A DNA stretch of 35,191 bases from Sterolibacterium sp. Lineage in GTDB: Bacteria; Pseudomonadota; Gammaproteobacteria; Burkholderiales; Rhodocyclaceae. The position numbers were made by a program, and so were the translations under genes. How positions within the stretch are numbered: position 1 is the stretch's first letter; each line of letters begins with the position of its first letter. The notes under the pieces were generated by a model. It ran no database searches. It saw nothing but the letters and a program-made list of their open reading frames with translations, and was not told the DNA's origin. Location of the stretch: positions 1 to 35,191 of the forward strand of contig JAHRWT010000115.1 of NCBI GenBank assembly GCA_019105045.1, given 5' to 3'. This document shows positions 1 through 7,787 of the stretch, piece by piece.

Positions 1-465
1 GTACTGGCCGTGGCCGCCCAGCTGATCGGTCTGGCCGAACGCATCCTCGATATATCCGTCGATTACAGCGTCGATCGCAAGCAGTTCGGCAAGCCCATCG
101 GCTCTTTCCAGGCGCTCAAGCACTACATGGCCGACGTTGCAGTGAAAGTCGAATTCGCTCGCCCGGTGGTCTATCGCGCCGCCTACGCGCTGGCTCACCA
201 GCAGCAGCGCACGCCAGTACATGCCTCGCACGCTTTTCTTGCCGCTCTCGAAGCCGCGCTCTACGCGGCCAAGAAAGGCATGCAGGTGCATGGCGCCATG
301 GGCTACACCTGGGAAGTCGATCTGCAAATCTTCATGAAACGCGTCTGGGTGCTCGCCGCCGCCTGGGGCGACAAAGGCTTCCACAAATCCCGTGTGGCCG
401 ACTTCGTGCTGGCCGATCAGGCCACACAAACCCAACTGGGCGCGGCACATACCTTCATTGAATGA
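1..465 (+). CDS. Acyl-CoA dehydrogenase, C-terminal part (5' end outside window)
   Basis: The reading frame is open from the first base, so this is the last 154 codons of a longer gene. It is the all-helical C-terminal domain of an acyl-CoA dehydrogenase, a flavoenzyme that introduces the alpha-beta double bond into acyl-CoA thioesters. The FAD-contacting segment SVDRKQFGKPIGSFQALKH is intact. The HGAMGYTWEVDL segment near fragment residues 97-108 carries a Glu where many family members have the catalytic base. The short tail and HGAMGYTWE-type motif resemble the ACADs of steroid, bile-acid and aromatic side-chain catabolism, several of which are two-subunit enzymes; whether a partner subunit lies upstream cannot be seen. 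A thiolase follows 87 bp downstream on the same strand, consistent with one beta-oxidation operon. The substrate cannot be read from this fragment. Confidence 0.9.
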   Translation, partial: VLAVAAQLIGLAERILDISVDYSVDRKQFGKPIGSFQALKHYMADVAVKVEFARPVVYRAAYALAHQQQRTPVHASHAFLAALEAALYAAKKGMQVHGAMGYTWEVDLQIFMKRVWVLAAAWGDKGFHKSRVADFVLADQATQTQLGAAHTFIE

Positions 466-484
466 CTCTCCACGCTGTTGGCCT

Positions 485-507
485 TGAATCATTGCACCAA
501 TGATTCA
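485..507. promoter_or_regulatory. Perfect 10-3-10 inverted repeat upstream of the thiolase gene
   Basis: Arms TGAATCATTG and CAATGATTCA are exact reverse complements separated by CAC. The element sits between the acyl-CoA dehydrogenase stop (465) and the thiolase start (553). No T-run follows it, so it is a poor intrinsic terminator. A dimeric repressor operator is the more natural reading, for example for a TetR- or GntR-type regulator of beta-oxidation genes. An mRNA-processing or stabilising hairpin is also possible. The regulator is not identifiable here. Confidence 0.55.
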
Positions 508-552
508 GCAAGACTACCAACGGTTTTTATCTGAATTTACAAAGGAACAATC

Positions 553-1704
553 ATGGCAGAAGCTTATATCGTCGATGCCCTGCGTTCGCCGACCGGCAAG
601 CGCAAGGGTTCTCTGGCCACCGTCCACGGCGCCGATCTGGGTGCGCACGTCATCAAGGCCATTGTCGAGCGCAATGCCGTACCGGCGGAAGATTACGATG
701 ACGTGATCTTTGGCTGCGTGGATACTATCGGCCCACTGGCCGGCGACATTGCCCGTACCTCGTGGCTCGCCGCAGGCCAGCCGCTGTCGGTGCCCGGCAC
801 GACCATCGACCGCCAATGCGGTTCTTCACAACAGGCCGTGCATTTCGCCGCCCAGGCAGTGATGAGCGGCACCCAGGATGTGGTGCTGGCCGGCGGTGTG
901 CAGACCATGACGGCCATCCCGATTTCCTCGGCCATGCTGGCCGGTCAGCAATACGGCTTCACCACGCCGTTTGCCGAAAGCAAAGGCTGGAAAGCCCGCT
1001 TTGGTGATGCGCCGGTCAACCAGTTCTACGCCGCCCAGCGCATTGCCGACCACTGGCAGATCAGTCGTGAAGACATGGAAGTCTTCGCCCTGGAAAGCCA
1101 TAACCGCGCCCTGAAAGCGATTGCCGAAGGCCGTTTCGATCGCGAAGTCGTGCCCTATGGCGACTTCCGGATGGATGAAACCGCACGCGCCTCGACACTG
1201 GAAAAGATGGCCACGCTGGCCCCGGTCGACCCCACCTATCCGGGCATCACCGCTGCGGTATCCAGCTCGACGTGCGATGCCTCCTCTGCCGTGCTGGTGG
1301 TTTCCGAAGCCGCCTTGAAACGCTACAACCTCAAACCGCGCGCACGCATCCATCACCTCAGCGTGCTGGCCGATGACCCGATCTGGCATTTGACCGCACC
1401 GATTCCCGCCACCCGGCGCGCCATGGAAAAAGCCGGCATGAAGCTCGAAGACATCGATCTGGTCGAGATCAACGAAGCCTTCGCCTCGGTGGTCATGGCC
1501 TGGCTGAAGGAAACCGGTTACCCGCACGCAAAAACCAACGTCAATGGCGGCGCCATTGCGCTGGGTCACCCGCTGGGCGCTTCCGGCACCAAGCTGATGA
1601 CCACGCTGTTGCACGAACTGGAACGCACCGGCGGCCGCTACGGCCTGCAGACCATGTGTGAAGGCGGTGGCCAGGCCAATGTCACCATCATCGAGCGCCT
1701 CTGA
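553..1704 (+). CDS. Thiolase family protein (acetyl-CoA C-acyltransferase)
   Basis: 383 residues, the usual thiolase length. Thiolases cleave 3-ketoacyl-CoA with CoA to acetyl-CoA and a shortened acyl-CoA, or run the condensation in reverse. All catalytic elements are visible: nucleophilic Cys89 in DRQCGSSQ, NEAFASVV, the histidine in GHPLGASG (His339), and the second cysteine in MCEGGGQAN (Cys369). The start is set by AAAGGAAC seven to eight bases before ATG. It follows an acyl-CoA dehydrogenase in the same direction, so degradative beta-oxidation is the probable role. The last motif reads CEGGGQ rather than the common CIGGGQG, which together with the neighbourhood recalls FadA-type thiolases of steroid or side-chain catabolism; this is inference. 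It converges on selO with only 9 bp between stops and no visible terminator. Confidence 0.92.
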   Translation: MAEAYIVDALRSPTGKRKGSLATVHGADLGAHVIKAIVERNAVPAEDYDDVIFGCVDTIGPLAGDIARTSWLAAGQPLSVPGTTIDRQCGSSQQAVHFAAQAVMSGTQDVVLAGGVQTMTAIPISSAMLAGQQYGFTTPFAESKGWKARFGDAPVNQFYAAQRIADHWQISREDMEVFALESHNRALKAIAEGRFDREVVPYGDFRMDETARASTLEKMATLAPVDPTYPGITAAVSSSTCDASSAVLVVSEAALKRYNLKPRARIHHLSVLADDPIWHLTAPIPATRRAMEKAGMKLEDIDLVEINEAFASVVMAWLKETGYPHAKTNVNGGAIALGHPLGASGTKLMTTLLHELERTGGRYGLQTMCEGGGQANVTIIERL

Positions 1705-1713
1705 CGCTGCGCA

Positions 1714-3234
1714 TCAGGTGCCGCAGAAAGTGCGGTAGCCAGCGTTGAAGTCGGCGGTGGCCGGCATGGTGTAGTCAGCCTGTGCGTGCGCTGTTTCGCA
1801 AGGATGGCTCAGTGCTGCCAGCAGACGCCGGAAAGGCGTCAGATCTCCGGCCGTTGTGGCGGCTGCCAGGGCTTCCTCGACCCGATGATTGCGCGGAATC
1901 AGCCAAGGATTGACGCGCCGCATGGCCGCTGCGCGTTCAGCGGGGAGGCGGCCATCGTCATCGCTGGCACAGCGGGCCTGCCAGCGCGTGTACCAGGCCG
2001 CCAGCGCGGCCTGATCGGTGAACAGCGCCTGCAGGCCGGCCGGCTGGCCGGCGGCGGCTTCCGCCAGTTGCCGCCAGGCCAGGGTGAAATCGACCCTGTC
2101 CTGCTGCAGCAGACCCAGCCAGTCTTCAATCAGGGCGCCATCCTCGGCATCACTGGCCGGATCGTGGTCAGCGCCGTGGCGGTCATTCTGCGTTTGCGTC
2201 TGGCTGTCCAGGCCGAGCTTGGCGCGCATACCGGCCAGCCAATGGCGCTGGTAGAGGGCGGGAAAACGGTCGATGACGCGCTGGGCCTGTTCGCTGGCCC
2301 GCACGTCATCGTCGTCGATCAGCGGCAGCAGGCTGCTGGCCAGACGCGCCAGATTCCAGTGGGCGATGCCTGGCTGGTTGCCGTAGGCATAGCGTCCCTG
2401 CCGGTCGATGGAACTGAATACCGTTGCCGGATCGTAGGCTTCCATGAAGGCGCAGGGGCCGAAGTCGATACTTTCACCGGAAATCGTCATGTTGTCGGTA
2501 TTCATGACGCCATGGATGAAGCCGATGCACATCCAGCGCGCCAGCAGCGCGGCCTGACGCTCGGCGACCGCCTCCAGAAAAGCCAGATAGCCCGCCGGCG
2601 TTGTGGGTAGTCCGGCATCGTGGCGGGCGATGGCGTAGTCGGCGAGTTGGCGCAGACGGGCAATATCCCCGCGTGCTGCAAAGTATTCGAAAGTGCCGAC
2701 GCGCAGATGGCTGGCGGCCACCCGCGTCAGCACCGCACCCGGTAGAGCCTGCTCGCGGTAGATCGTTTCTCCGGTGGTGACCACGGCCAGCGCCCGTGTC
2801 GTCGGGATGCCCAGGGCGTGCAGCGCTTCGCCGATCAGCACTTCACGCAGCATCGGGCCAAGCGCGGCCTTGCCGTCGCCTCCGCGCGAAAAAGGTGTCG
2901 GCCCCGAACCCTTGAAAGCAATGTCGTGCCGGCCGCCCTGCGGATCGAGATGCTCGCCAAGCAGCACGGCCCGGCCATCGCCCAGTTGGGGTGAAAAATG
3001 GCCGAACTGATGGCCGGCATAAATCTGGGCAATGGGCGCGCTGCCCGCCGGCAGCACATTGCCGGCAAACAGGGCCGCCGTATCCTGCCCGTCGAGAGCC
3101 AGCCCCAGCGCATCGGCCAGCGGCTGGTTCAGGTAGACCAGTCGTGGCTGCGGTACGGACTGCGGCCGCCAGGCAAGCGCGCAGTCGGGCAGCGCGCGGG
3201 CATAGCTGTTATCAAAGACGAACGGAGCAGGCAT
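1714..3234 (-). CDS. selO: SelO/YdiU protein adenylyltransferase (pseudokinase AMPylator)
   Basis: 506 residues, close to the 480-500 usual for bacterial SelO (YdiU). The family transfers AMP from ATP to Ser/Thr/Tyr of target proteins through a kinase fold with inverted nucleotide orientation, and is linked to redox homeostasis. Family segments are clear: AQIYAGHQFGHFSPQLGDGRA, GSGPTPFSRGGDGKAALGPMLREVL, and the metal-binding region around GVMNTDNMTISGESIDFGPCAFMEAYDP. The protein ends in TFCGT, so a single cysteine lies three residues from the C-terminus, at the position where eukaryotic SelO carries selenocysteine. The start is chosen by the family N-terminus (FDNSYARALP); no good ribosome binding site precedes it. 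It is downstream of the DUF1329 gene on the same strand, but a hairpin terminator lies between them, so it is probably transcribed separately. Confidence 0.95.
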   Translation of the reverse strand: MPAPFVFDNSYARALPDCALAWRPQSVPQPRLVYLNQPLADALGLALDGQDTAALFAGNVLPAGSAPIAQIYAGHQFGHFSPQLGDGRAVLLGEHLDPQGGRHDIAFKGSGPTPFSRGGDGKAALGPMLREVLIGEALHALGIPTTRALAVVTTGETIYREQALPGAVLTRVAASHLRVGTFEYFAARGDIARLRQLADYAIARHDAGLPTTPAGYLAFLEAVAERQAALLARWMCIGFIHGVMNTDNMTISGESIDFGPCAFMEAYDPATVFSSIDRQGRYAYGNQPGIAHWNLARLASSLLPLIDDDDVRASEQAQRVIDRFPALYQRHWLAGMRAKLGLDSQTQTQNDRHGADHDPASDAEDGALIEDWLGLLQQDRVDFTLAWRQLAEAAAGQPAGLQALFTDQAALAAWYTRWQARCASDDDGRLPAERAAAMRRVNPWLIPRNHRVEEALAAATTAGDLTPFRRLLAALSHPCETAHAQADYTMPATADFNAGYRTFCGT

Positions 3235-3323
3235 GGCAGGGACGCAAATGAAGCAAGACAGTCATTCTGACATGAAGAATTTCCTGCGCGGAACGTTGTG
3301 CTTGCCGCCACCCCAAAACAACA

Positions 3324-3350
3324 ACGCCCCGGCCGCAAGGCACGGGGCGT
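3324..3350 (-). terminator. Intrinsic terminator downstream of the DUF1329 gene
   Basis: ACGCCCCG and CGGGGCGT form an 8-bp GC stem with a GC-rich loop. Read on the minus strand it is followed by TTGTTGTTTTG, a T-rich tail. It lies 40 bp past the DUF1329 stop codon and before the selO start. Confidence 0.75.
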
Positions 3351-3354
3351 CGTC

Positions 3355-3375
3355 GTGGTGCGTGGTGCGTGATGC
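3355..3375. repeat. 7-bp tandem repeat, three copies
   Basis: Units GTGGTGC, GTGGTGC and GTGATGC lie head to tail between the DUF1329 stop codon and its terminator. One of four intergenic arrays with a 7-bp period in this window. Confidence 0.7.
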
Positions 3376-3390
3376 GGGTTGTGCAGCCGA

Positions 3391-4782
3391 TCAGTAGCCG
3401 CTGGCCTTCATGTTGTCGTTCGAGTAGAAGTCGAGCTTGGCATATTCCGCGCCCGGCTGGTCGATGACCAGATGCTTGTCCTTGCCCTGCATCAGGTCGT
3501 AGGCCGTATAGGTACCGGAAGACAGATCATGATAGAAAGCCGCACCCTGGGCGAAGACCTTGGCACTGGGGGCGTAGAAGTTATTCACCCAGTTGAAGCG
3601 CCACAGTTTGCCCTGTGCATCATAGATGTCCGACATGGCATACAGCCAGGTATCTTCGTCGGCATACAGCACGCGGATCGGATAGAGGTGGCGATAGCCT
3701 TCCTTCAGCTTGCCCTCGATGACCCAGGTGCGATGCAGCTCCCAGCGGACGAAGTCGGGGTTTTCATGGCCAGGCTTGAGCAGGTTGGCATATTTGTTCT
3801 CACCTGCGGCCTTGCCTTCGAGCTTGAAGTTGTTGTACGGGATGTACATTTCCTTCTTGCCGATCAGCTTCCAGTCATAACGCTCGGCCGAGCCGTTGTA
3901 CATGCGCACTTCATCGACCACCACGGTGTTCGAGCTGGAAGGAATCGGGCTGTCGAAACCGAAGCCCGGCGCCTGGCGTACGCGGCGCACTGCCGGAATG
4001 TACTGCCAGGCCAGACGGGCTTCCTTGTCCATGGTGAAGTTGTCCATGGTCTTCACCACTTCGCCCTTGTTGCGCTCGGGCATCGTCGTCATGAAGCGCA
4101 CATAGACGGCCGTGCCTTCAGCCTTCTGACCGCGCAGCTTGGGATCGTTGCGCCGGCAGTACTGCCACATCAATTGTGAGCCCCAGGTGACGTTGCCGTT
4201 GGCATAGACCACTGCCGTATCGATGTCGCGCGATTCGACGTTGATGCTCGTCGGGTGCATGCCGTTCCACACCACTTCGACACCCGACTTGGGAATCGGG
4301 AAAGGGGAGGCGCCCATGTGGTAATTCTCCAGCGACTTGCCATCGGCAGAAATCGTGGTTTCGGCACCATTCTTGGCGATGGTCTTGCACACGGAGTCGT
4401 CAAAGCGGAAATCGCGATGCGACGGATAAACGTGCATCTTGTAGGTATTCGGATATTTCTTGAACATGGCCTGCTGGCCGGGCGAGAGCTTGTCGGCGTA
4501 TTGCGCCATGTTCTGCGCCGTGATGGTGAACAGCGGTTTTTCGTTGGCATACGGGTCCACCGGGTGCTTGCCGATTTCCGTGGTCATGCCGGGGCCTGCG
4601 CCCAGCCACTTGCCGGTGAATTCGGCCACGCCACTGGCTGTGCCGGCTTTTTCCGCACCCACACAGGTCAATTCCTTGCCGAGTTTGGCAAGTTCATCAG
4701 GTGTCGCCTTGGCATGGGCAATGCTGACCGCGCCCAGCATCGCAACGACGGGGAAAGCCACTTTCAGATACTTCGATACCAT
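3391..4782 (-). CDS. DUF1329 family periplasmic/outer-membrane-associated protein
   Basis: 463 residues. An N-terminal Sec signal (positively charged start, hydrophobic core VAFPVVAMLGAV, probable cleavage after AHA near residue 24) exports the protein. The mature part matches the DUF1329 family by composition and landmarks such as the tryptophan-rich RFNWVNNFYAPSAK near the C-terminus and RRVRQAPGFGFDSP in the middle. DUF1329 proteins have a lipoprotein-carrier-like beta fold. In proteobacteria they are typically co-encoded with DUF1302 proteins in loci for degrading hydrophobic compounds (steroids, terpenes, alkanes), where a role in handling or taking up substrate at the outer membrane is suspected. 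No DUF1302 partner is in this window. AAGGATG nine bases before ATG supports the start. It is divergent from the tonB-like gene across a 317-bp gap holding a TATAAT and two inverted repeats. Confidence 0.88.
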   Translation of the reverse strand: MVSKYLKVAFPVVAMLGAVSIAHAKATPDELAKLGKELTCVGAEKAGTASGVAEFTGKWLGAGPGMTTEIGKHPVDPYANEKPLFTITAQNMAQYADKLSPGQQAMFKKYPNTYKMHVYPSHRDFRFDDSVCKTIAKNGAETTISADGKSLENYHMGASPFPIPKSGVEVVWNGMHPTSINVESRDIDTAVVYANGNVTWGSQLMWQYCRRNDPKLRGQKAEGTAVYVRFMTTMPERNKGEVVKTMDNFTMDKEARLAWQYIPAVRRVRQAPGFGFDSPIPSSSNTVVVDEVRMYNGSAERYDWKLIGKKEMYIPYNNFKLEGKAAGENKYANLLKPGHENPDFVRWELHRTWVIEGKLKEGYRHLYPIRVLYADEDTWLYAMSDIYDAQGKLWRFNWVNNFYAPSAKVFAQGAAFYHDLSSGTYTAYDLMQGKDKHLVIDQPGAEYAKLDFYSNDNMKASGY

Positions 4783-4883
4783 TGCTTGTCATCCTTCAAG
4801 TAAAACCAGACACCAAACCATGAGGTTCAGCCCTAATCCCGCATCGCCAGGGTCAGAAAAGACGAATTGGCTGGCGAAGCGAA

Positions 4884-4900
4884 GCCGTAAATTATACGGC
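4884..4900 (-). promoter_or_regulatory. Inverted repeat overlapping a consensus -10 for the DUF1329 gene
   Basis: GCCGTA and TACGGC flank a 5-base AT core. Read on the minus strand the element contains TATAAT (4891-4896), a consensus sigma-70 -10 hexamer about 110 bp before the DUF1329 start. The best -35 candidate, TTGGCC at 4917-4922, sits at a long 20-bp spacing. A bound regulator would cover the -10. Confidence 0.4.
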
Positions 4901-4958
4901 GAATGGCGCGCGGCCGGGCCAATTGTCCCGGTGTTGATGTAATCTGCGGTTTATCAAG

Positions 4959-4977
4959 GAAATTTCAAGAAAATTTC
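4959..4977. promoter_or_regulatory. Perfect 7-5-7 AT-rich inverted repeat, operator candidate
   Basis: GAAATTT, CAAGA, AAATTTC: the arms are exact reverse complements. It lies between the two divergent genes, about 180 bp before the DUF1329 start and 120 bp before the tonB-like start. It has no terminator character. Confidence 0.4.
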
Positions 4978-5099
4978 TGTAGCGGCAAATGTTTTCATGG
5001 GTTGTGGATTTCCGGATGTGGCCTGTTTCCTTGACCCGGCACAAAGTCTTGTTCAATAATCAACGAACGTGATTCTGCACTATACGAATGGAATGAAAT

Positions 5100-5492
5100 A
5101 TGACTTTGACTCATCTCTCCCACTACGCCGGACGTGCAGGTTTTTTCCGCCACAAGGGCCCGCGCGCCGTCTCTCTGGTCCTGCTGGCGACCTTGCTGGC
5201 CGCATTGACCGTACTCGCCGCCGCCCCGGCACACGCCCAGAGCGCGCGCAAGGTACTGACCAGGGAAGCACCGTCTTTTCCCAGTGATGCACTGGACGAC
5301 GGCATAGACAGCGGCAGCGTCAAGGTGCGTCTGAGCGTGGCGGCCGATGGCTCGGTAAGCAAGGTGGATATCATTGAAGCCAAGCCCAAGGGCTATTTCG
5401 AAAAATCGGTACAGCGCGCCCTGTCGCGCTGGAAATATGAACCCGGCGCGGCTGAAACCATAGACACCTTGGTGACATTCAAGGACGAATGA
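5100..5492 (+). CDS. TonB C-terminal-domain protein, secreted, lacking the usual anchor and spacer
   Basis: 130 residues. The last 75 residues fit the TonB C-terminal domain: [20 protein letters not shown], then a helix and [10 protein letters not shown], ending VTFKDE. This domain normally contacts the TonB box of outer-membrane receptors. Canonical TonB has an uncleaved N-terminal membrane anchor and a long Pro-rich spacer. Here the N-terminus (residues about 20-46) is a hydrophobic segment ending AAPAHAQS, a good signal-peptidase I site, and the TonB domain follows after about 25 residues with no Pro-rich stretch. The mature product is probably a small soluble periplasmic protein. GGAATGAAAT before ATG supports the start. 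A TonB-dependent receptor lies 3.5 kb away, but a functional link is only a guess. Confidence 0.82.
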   Translation: MTLTHLSHYAGRAGFFRHKGPRAVSLVLLATLLAALTVLAAAPAHAQSARKVLTREAPSFPSDALDDGIDSGSVKVRLSVAADGSVSKVDIIEAKPKGYFEKSVQRALSRWKYEPGAAETIDTLVTFKDE

Positions 5493-5577
5493 CGTTCCTG
5501 GTGACCGTTGCCTTCGACAGCCTGCGCCGCGCCCACCGCCTGGCCCGGGCTTCCACTTTTGTTTTCAGGATATTCCG

Positions 5578-7203
5578 ATGTTGAATTCTCTCAAGATAGG
5601 TCCCCGCCTGCTTTCCGCATTCATGGTTGTGGTGGTCTTCCTGCTGGTGCTTGCCGGTTTCGGCTACAAGGCCATGCATGACCTGGCGCATGAATTCGAT
5701 GTTTCGGTCAATGAAAACAACCGCAAACTTTCGCTGGCGCAGGATATGCGCGAGAACCTCAATGTCGTCATGCGCTCGGTGCGCAATGTCCTGCTCTACC
5801 AGAACACGCCCAAATTCGTGCAGGCGCAAAAAAAGCGCGTCAGCCGGGCGCGGGAAGAGTATCTGGCGAGCTACGAAGCCATGGGCAAGCTGCTGCGCAG
5901 TGATGACGAGCGCAAGATCTACGTTGAAATCGAAACCCATCGCCTGCCCACGCAGCAGGCCAATGACCAGGCCATGGAACTGGCCACGCCGGAATCCTTC
6001 GAAGAAGCCGCCAGGCAGCTCAAGGAAACCGTGCAGCCATTGCAGAACGAATGGCATGACTCGCTCCAGGCAATGATCGATTTTCAGGAAAAGCAGAATG
6101 CCGACATGGTGGCCAAGGCCAGCACCACCTTCCAGCGCACCATGCTGATATTCAGCATCGCCACCGCTCTGGCGGTGTTGCTGGCCATTGCCATGGCATT
6201 GTGGATCACCCGCAGCATCACACGGCCCCTGGAATATGCCGGCAAGGTGGCCTCGGCCGTGGCGGCCGGCGATTTGGGTTCGACCGTGCAGGTGGCAACC
6301 AGTGACGAAACCGGCAGCCTGCTGCGCACCTTGCAGCAGATGAAAGACAGCTTGTCCGGCATGGCCGCCTCGGTGCGCGGCGTGGCCGATTCCCTATCCA
6401 CATCCTCCGGCAGCCTGGTCGAAACGGCCCACGATGTCACCGATTATTCGCAACGCCAGTCCTCGATGGCCGCCGATGCGGCAGCCTCGCTGGAACAGGT
6501 GTCGGCGAGCATAGAATCCGTTGCCGAGCAGGCCCAGGACATCCGCAAGCTGGCCGGTGCCAGCAGGGCCATGACGCGCGAAAGCAGCGAGAACATGCAC
6601 AAGCTGGCGACAGAAATCACCTTGCTCGACCAGACCGTCACCGCCATTTCGGCCACCTTCCAGGAATTCGTCGATGCCAGTCGCGCCATCAGCGGCATGA
6701 CCCAGCAAGTCCGCGAAATTGCCGATCAGACCAATCTGCTGGCGCTGAATGCCGCCATCGAAGCCGCCCGCGCCGGCGAACAGGGTCGAGGCTTTGCCGT
6801 GGTCGCCGACGAAGTGCGCAAGCTGGCCGAAAAATCCAGCCAGTCGGTCAATGAAATCGACAGCGTCAATCGCAACCTGAGCGAACATTCCGGCGAAGTG
6901 ATGGAAGCCATCCGCCAGGGCCTGCAGGCGCTGGAAAGCAGCAAGCAGCACACACAACATGCCGTCGATCTGTTGAGCCAGGCCGACCAGGTCACTGCCC
7001 AGGCGGCCGAAGGCGTTGACAGCATTGCCGCCGCTGTCGGCGAGCAGCATCTGGCCGCAACGGAAATTTCCCGCAATGTCGAAAAAATGGCCCAGCTGGC
7101 CGACCAGAACCTGAGCGCAGTCACCAGCGCCAATGCGGCCGCTGGCCAGTTGCAGGCACTTTCCAGCGAATTGTCGAATTCCGTGTTCCGCTTCAGACTC
7201 TGA
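5578..7203 (+). CDS. Methyl-accepting chemotaxis protein
   Basis: 541 residues with the standard membrane chemoreceptor layout. TM1 is at about 11-30 ([17 protein letters not shown]) and is followed by a roughly 155-residue helical periplasmic sensor resembling the four-helix-bundle MCP ligand domain. TM2 is at about 189-211 ([19 protein letters not shown]), then a HAMP domain ([20 protein letters not shown]) and the long cytoplasmic coiled-coil signalling domain. The hairpin tip that binds CheA/CheW is fully conserved ([22 protein letters not shown], then [16 protein letters not shown]). There is no C-terminal CheR/CheB-docking pentapeptide; the protein ends FRFRL. No che genes are nearby, so this is an orphan receptor, and its ligand cannot be inferred. 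A bidirectional terminator follows about 100 bp downstream. Confidence 0.95.
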   Translation: MLNSLKIGPRLLSAFMVVVVFLLVLAGFGYKAMHDLAHEFDVSVNENNRKLSLAQDMRENLNVVMRSVRNVLLYQNTPKFVQAQKKRVSRAREEYLASYEAMGKLLRSDDERKIYVEIETHRLPTQQANDQAMELATPESFEEAARQLKETVQPLQNEWHDSLQAMIDFQEKQNADMVAKASTTFQRTMLIFSIATALAVLLAIAMALWITRSITRPLEYAGKVASAVAAGDLGSTVQVATSDETGSLLRTLQQMKDSLSGMAASVRGVADSLSTSSGSLVETAHDVTDYSQRQSSMAADAAASLEQVSASIESVAEQAQDIRKLAGASRAMTRESSENMHKLATEITLLDQTVTAISATFQEFVDASRAISGMTQQVREIADQTNLLALNAAIEAARAGEQGRGFAVVADEVRKLAEKSSQSVNEIDSVNRNLSEHSGEVMEAIRQGLQALESSKQHTQHAVDLLSQADQVTAQAAEGVDSIAAAVGEQHLAATEISRNVEKMAQLADQNLSAVTSANAAAGQLQALSSELSNSVFRFRL

Positions 7204-7275
7204 TTCAGAAACCCCCGGCGCCGCCGCGAGGCCGCGCCTACCCGCGTCGTGCAGTCTTCCTGAAGCTTGCGTGCG

Positions 7276-7303
7276 GGGCCAGATGGGCCAGATGGGCCAG
7301 ATG
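7276..7303. repeat. 9-bp tandem repeat, three exact copies
   Basis: GGGCCAGAT occurs three times head to tail, directly in front of the terminator hairpin after the chemoreceptor gene. One of eight 9-bp-period loci in the window. Confidence 0.8.
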
Positions 7304-7304
7304 C

Positions 7305-7341
7305 AAAAAAGCCGGGAGAGGCAACCCCTCCCGGCTTTTTT
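7305..7341. terminator. Bidirectional intrinsic terminator
   Basis: An A6 tract, a GCCGGGAG / CTCCCGGC 8-bp stem and a T6 tract form a symmetric terminator that works on both strands. It lies between the convergent chemoreceptor gene (ends 7203) and the 69-codon gene (ends 7368). Confidence 0.92.
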
Positions 7342-7367
7342 GTGGCTGAAAACCAGCGCGGTGCTGC

Positions 7368-7577
7368 TTACAGCTTTTGCAGCGCTTCGTTGACAGCAGC
7401 CAGCATTTCCTTGGTGATCTTGCCGCCGGAGAAGCCGGCGATCATCTTCAGGGACATGCCGCGGGCCATGCCGATTTGCGGATTGGTGGCCAGTTCCGGC
7501 ATCAGCTCATCGATGACGGCGCGCGGTGCGGCATTGTCGAGCAGTTCACCGACTTTGGAATCAATGCTGTAACCCAT
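7368..7577 (-). CDS. Small helical protein of unknown function, 69 residues
   Basis: I cannot name this protein. It is a compact, mainly helical 69-residue protein without signal peptide, membrane segment or cysteine. The series LLDNAAPRAVIDELMP, NPQIGMARGMSLKMI and GGKITKEMLAAVNEAL looks like a folded, conserved unit rather than a random frame. From memory it resembles a short helical module found at the ends of larger secreted or hydrolytic enzymes in sphingomonads and relatives; I cannot verify that here. Real-gene evidence: GGAAGGAAAC just before ATG on the minus strand, a dedicated terminator 30 bp past its stop, and a divergent LysR regulator 210 bp upstream, which makes it a candidate target of that regulator. 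Confidence 0.7.
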   Translation of the reverse strand: MGYSIDSKVGELLDNAAPRAVIDELMPELATNPQIGMARGMSLKMIAGFSGGKITKEMLAAVNEALQKL

Positions 7578-7692
7578 GTTGTTTCCTTCCTTGATTTAAT
7601 TGTGATGAAAGCAGGACTGCGGCAACCCGGTCGCGTGGTGACATGATGCATGATGATACGCGCGGCCTGCGCCAGACCTGCCCTGGGGTCAT

Positions 7693-7710
7693 CCGGATGG
7701 GCCGGATGCC
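7693..7710. repeat. 9-bp tandem repeat, two near-identical copies
   Basis: CCGGATGGG followed by CCGGATGCC, in the divergent region between the 69-codon gene and the LysR gene. Short, but with the same 9-bp period as the longer arrays. Confidence 0.4.
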
Positions 7711-7713
7711 TGG

Positions 7714-7729
7714 AACCTCGAAAGAGGTT
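7714..7729. promoter_or_regulatory. Small inverted repeat upstream of the LysR gene
   Basis: AACCTC, GAAA, GAGGTT: a perfect 6-bp inverted repeat in the divergent control region, 60-75 bp before the regulator start. It could be an autoregulatory site or an RNA hairpin with a GNRA-type loop. Chance is not excluded. Confidence 0.25.
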
Positions 7730-7787
7730 GAGACGATTCTAGACCCTCAGTATTATGAGTCAACTGAATTGTCCTCATGTACGAATT

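Larger units (their letters stand above)
4783..5099. other. 317-bp divergent intergenic region between the DUF1329 and tonB-like genes
   Basis: No gene is visible. The region is more AT-rich than its surroundings. It holds a TATAAT on the minus strand inside an inverted repeat (4884-4900) and a second AT-rich perfect inverted repeat (4959-4977). A ribosome binding site (GGAATGAAAT) for the rightward gene lies immediately before 5100. A TATACG at 5081-5086 is a possible -10 for the rightward gene, but no well-spaced -35 was found. Confidence 0.6.
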
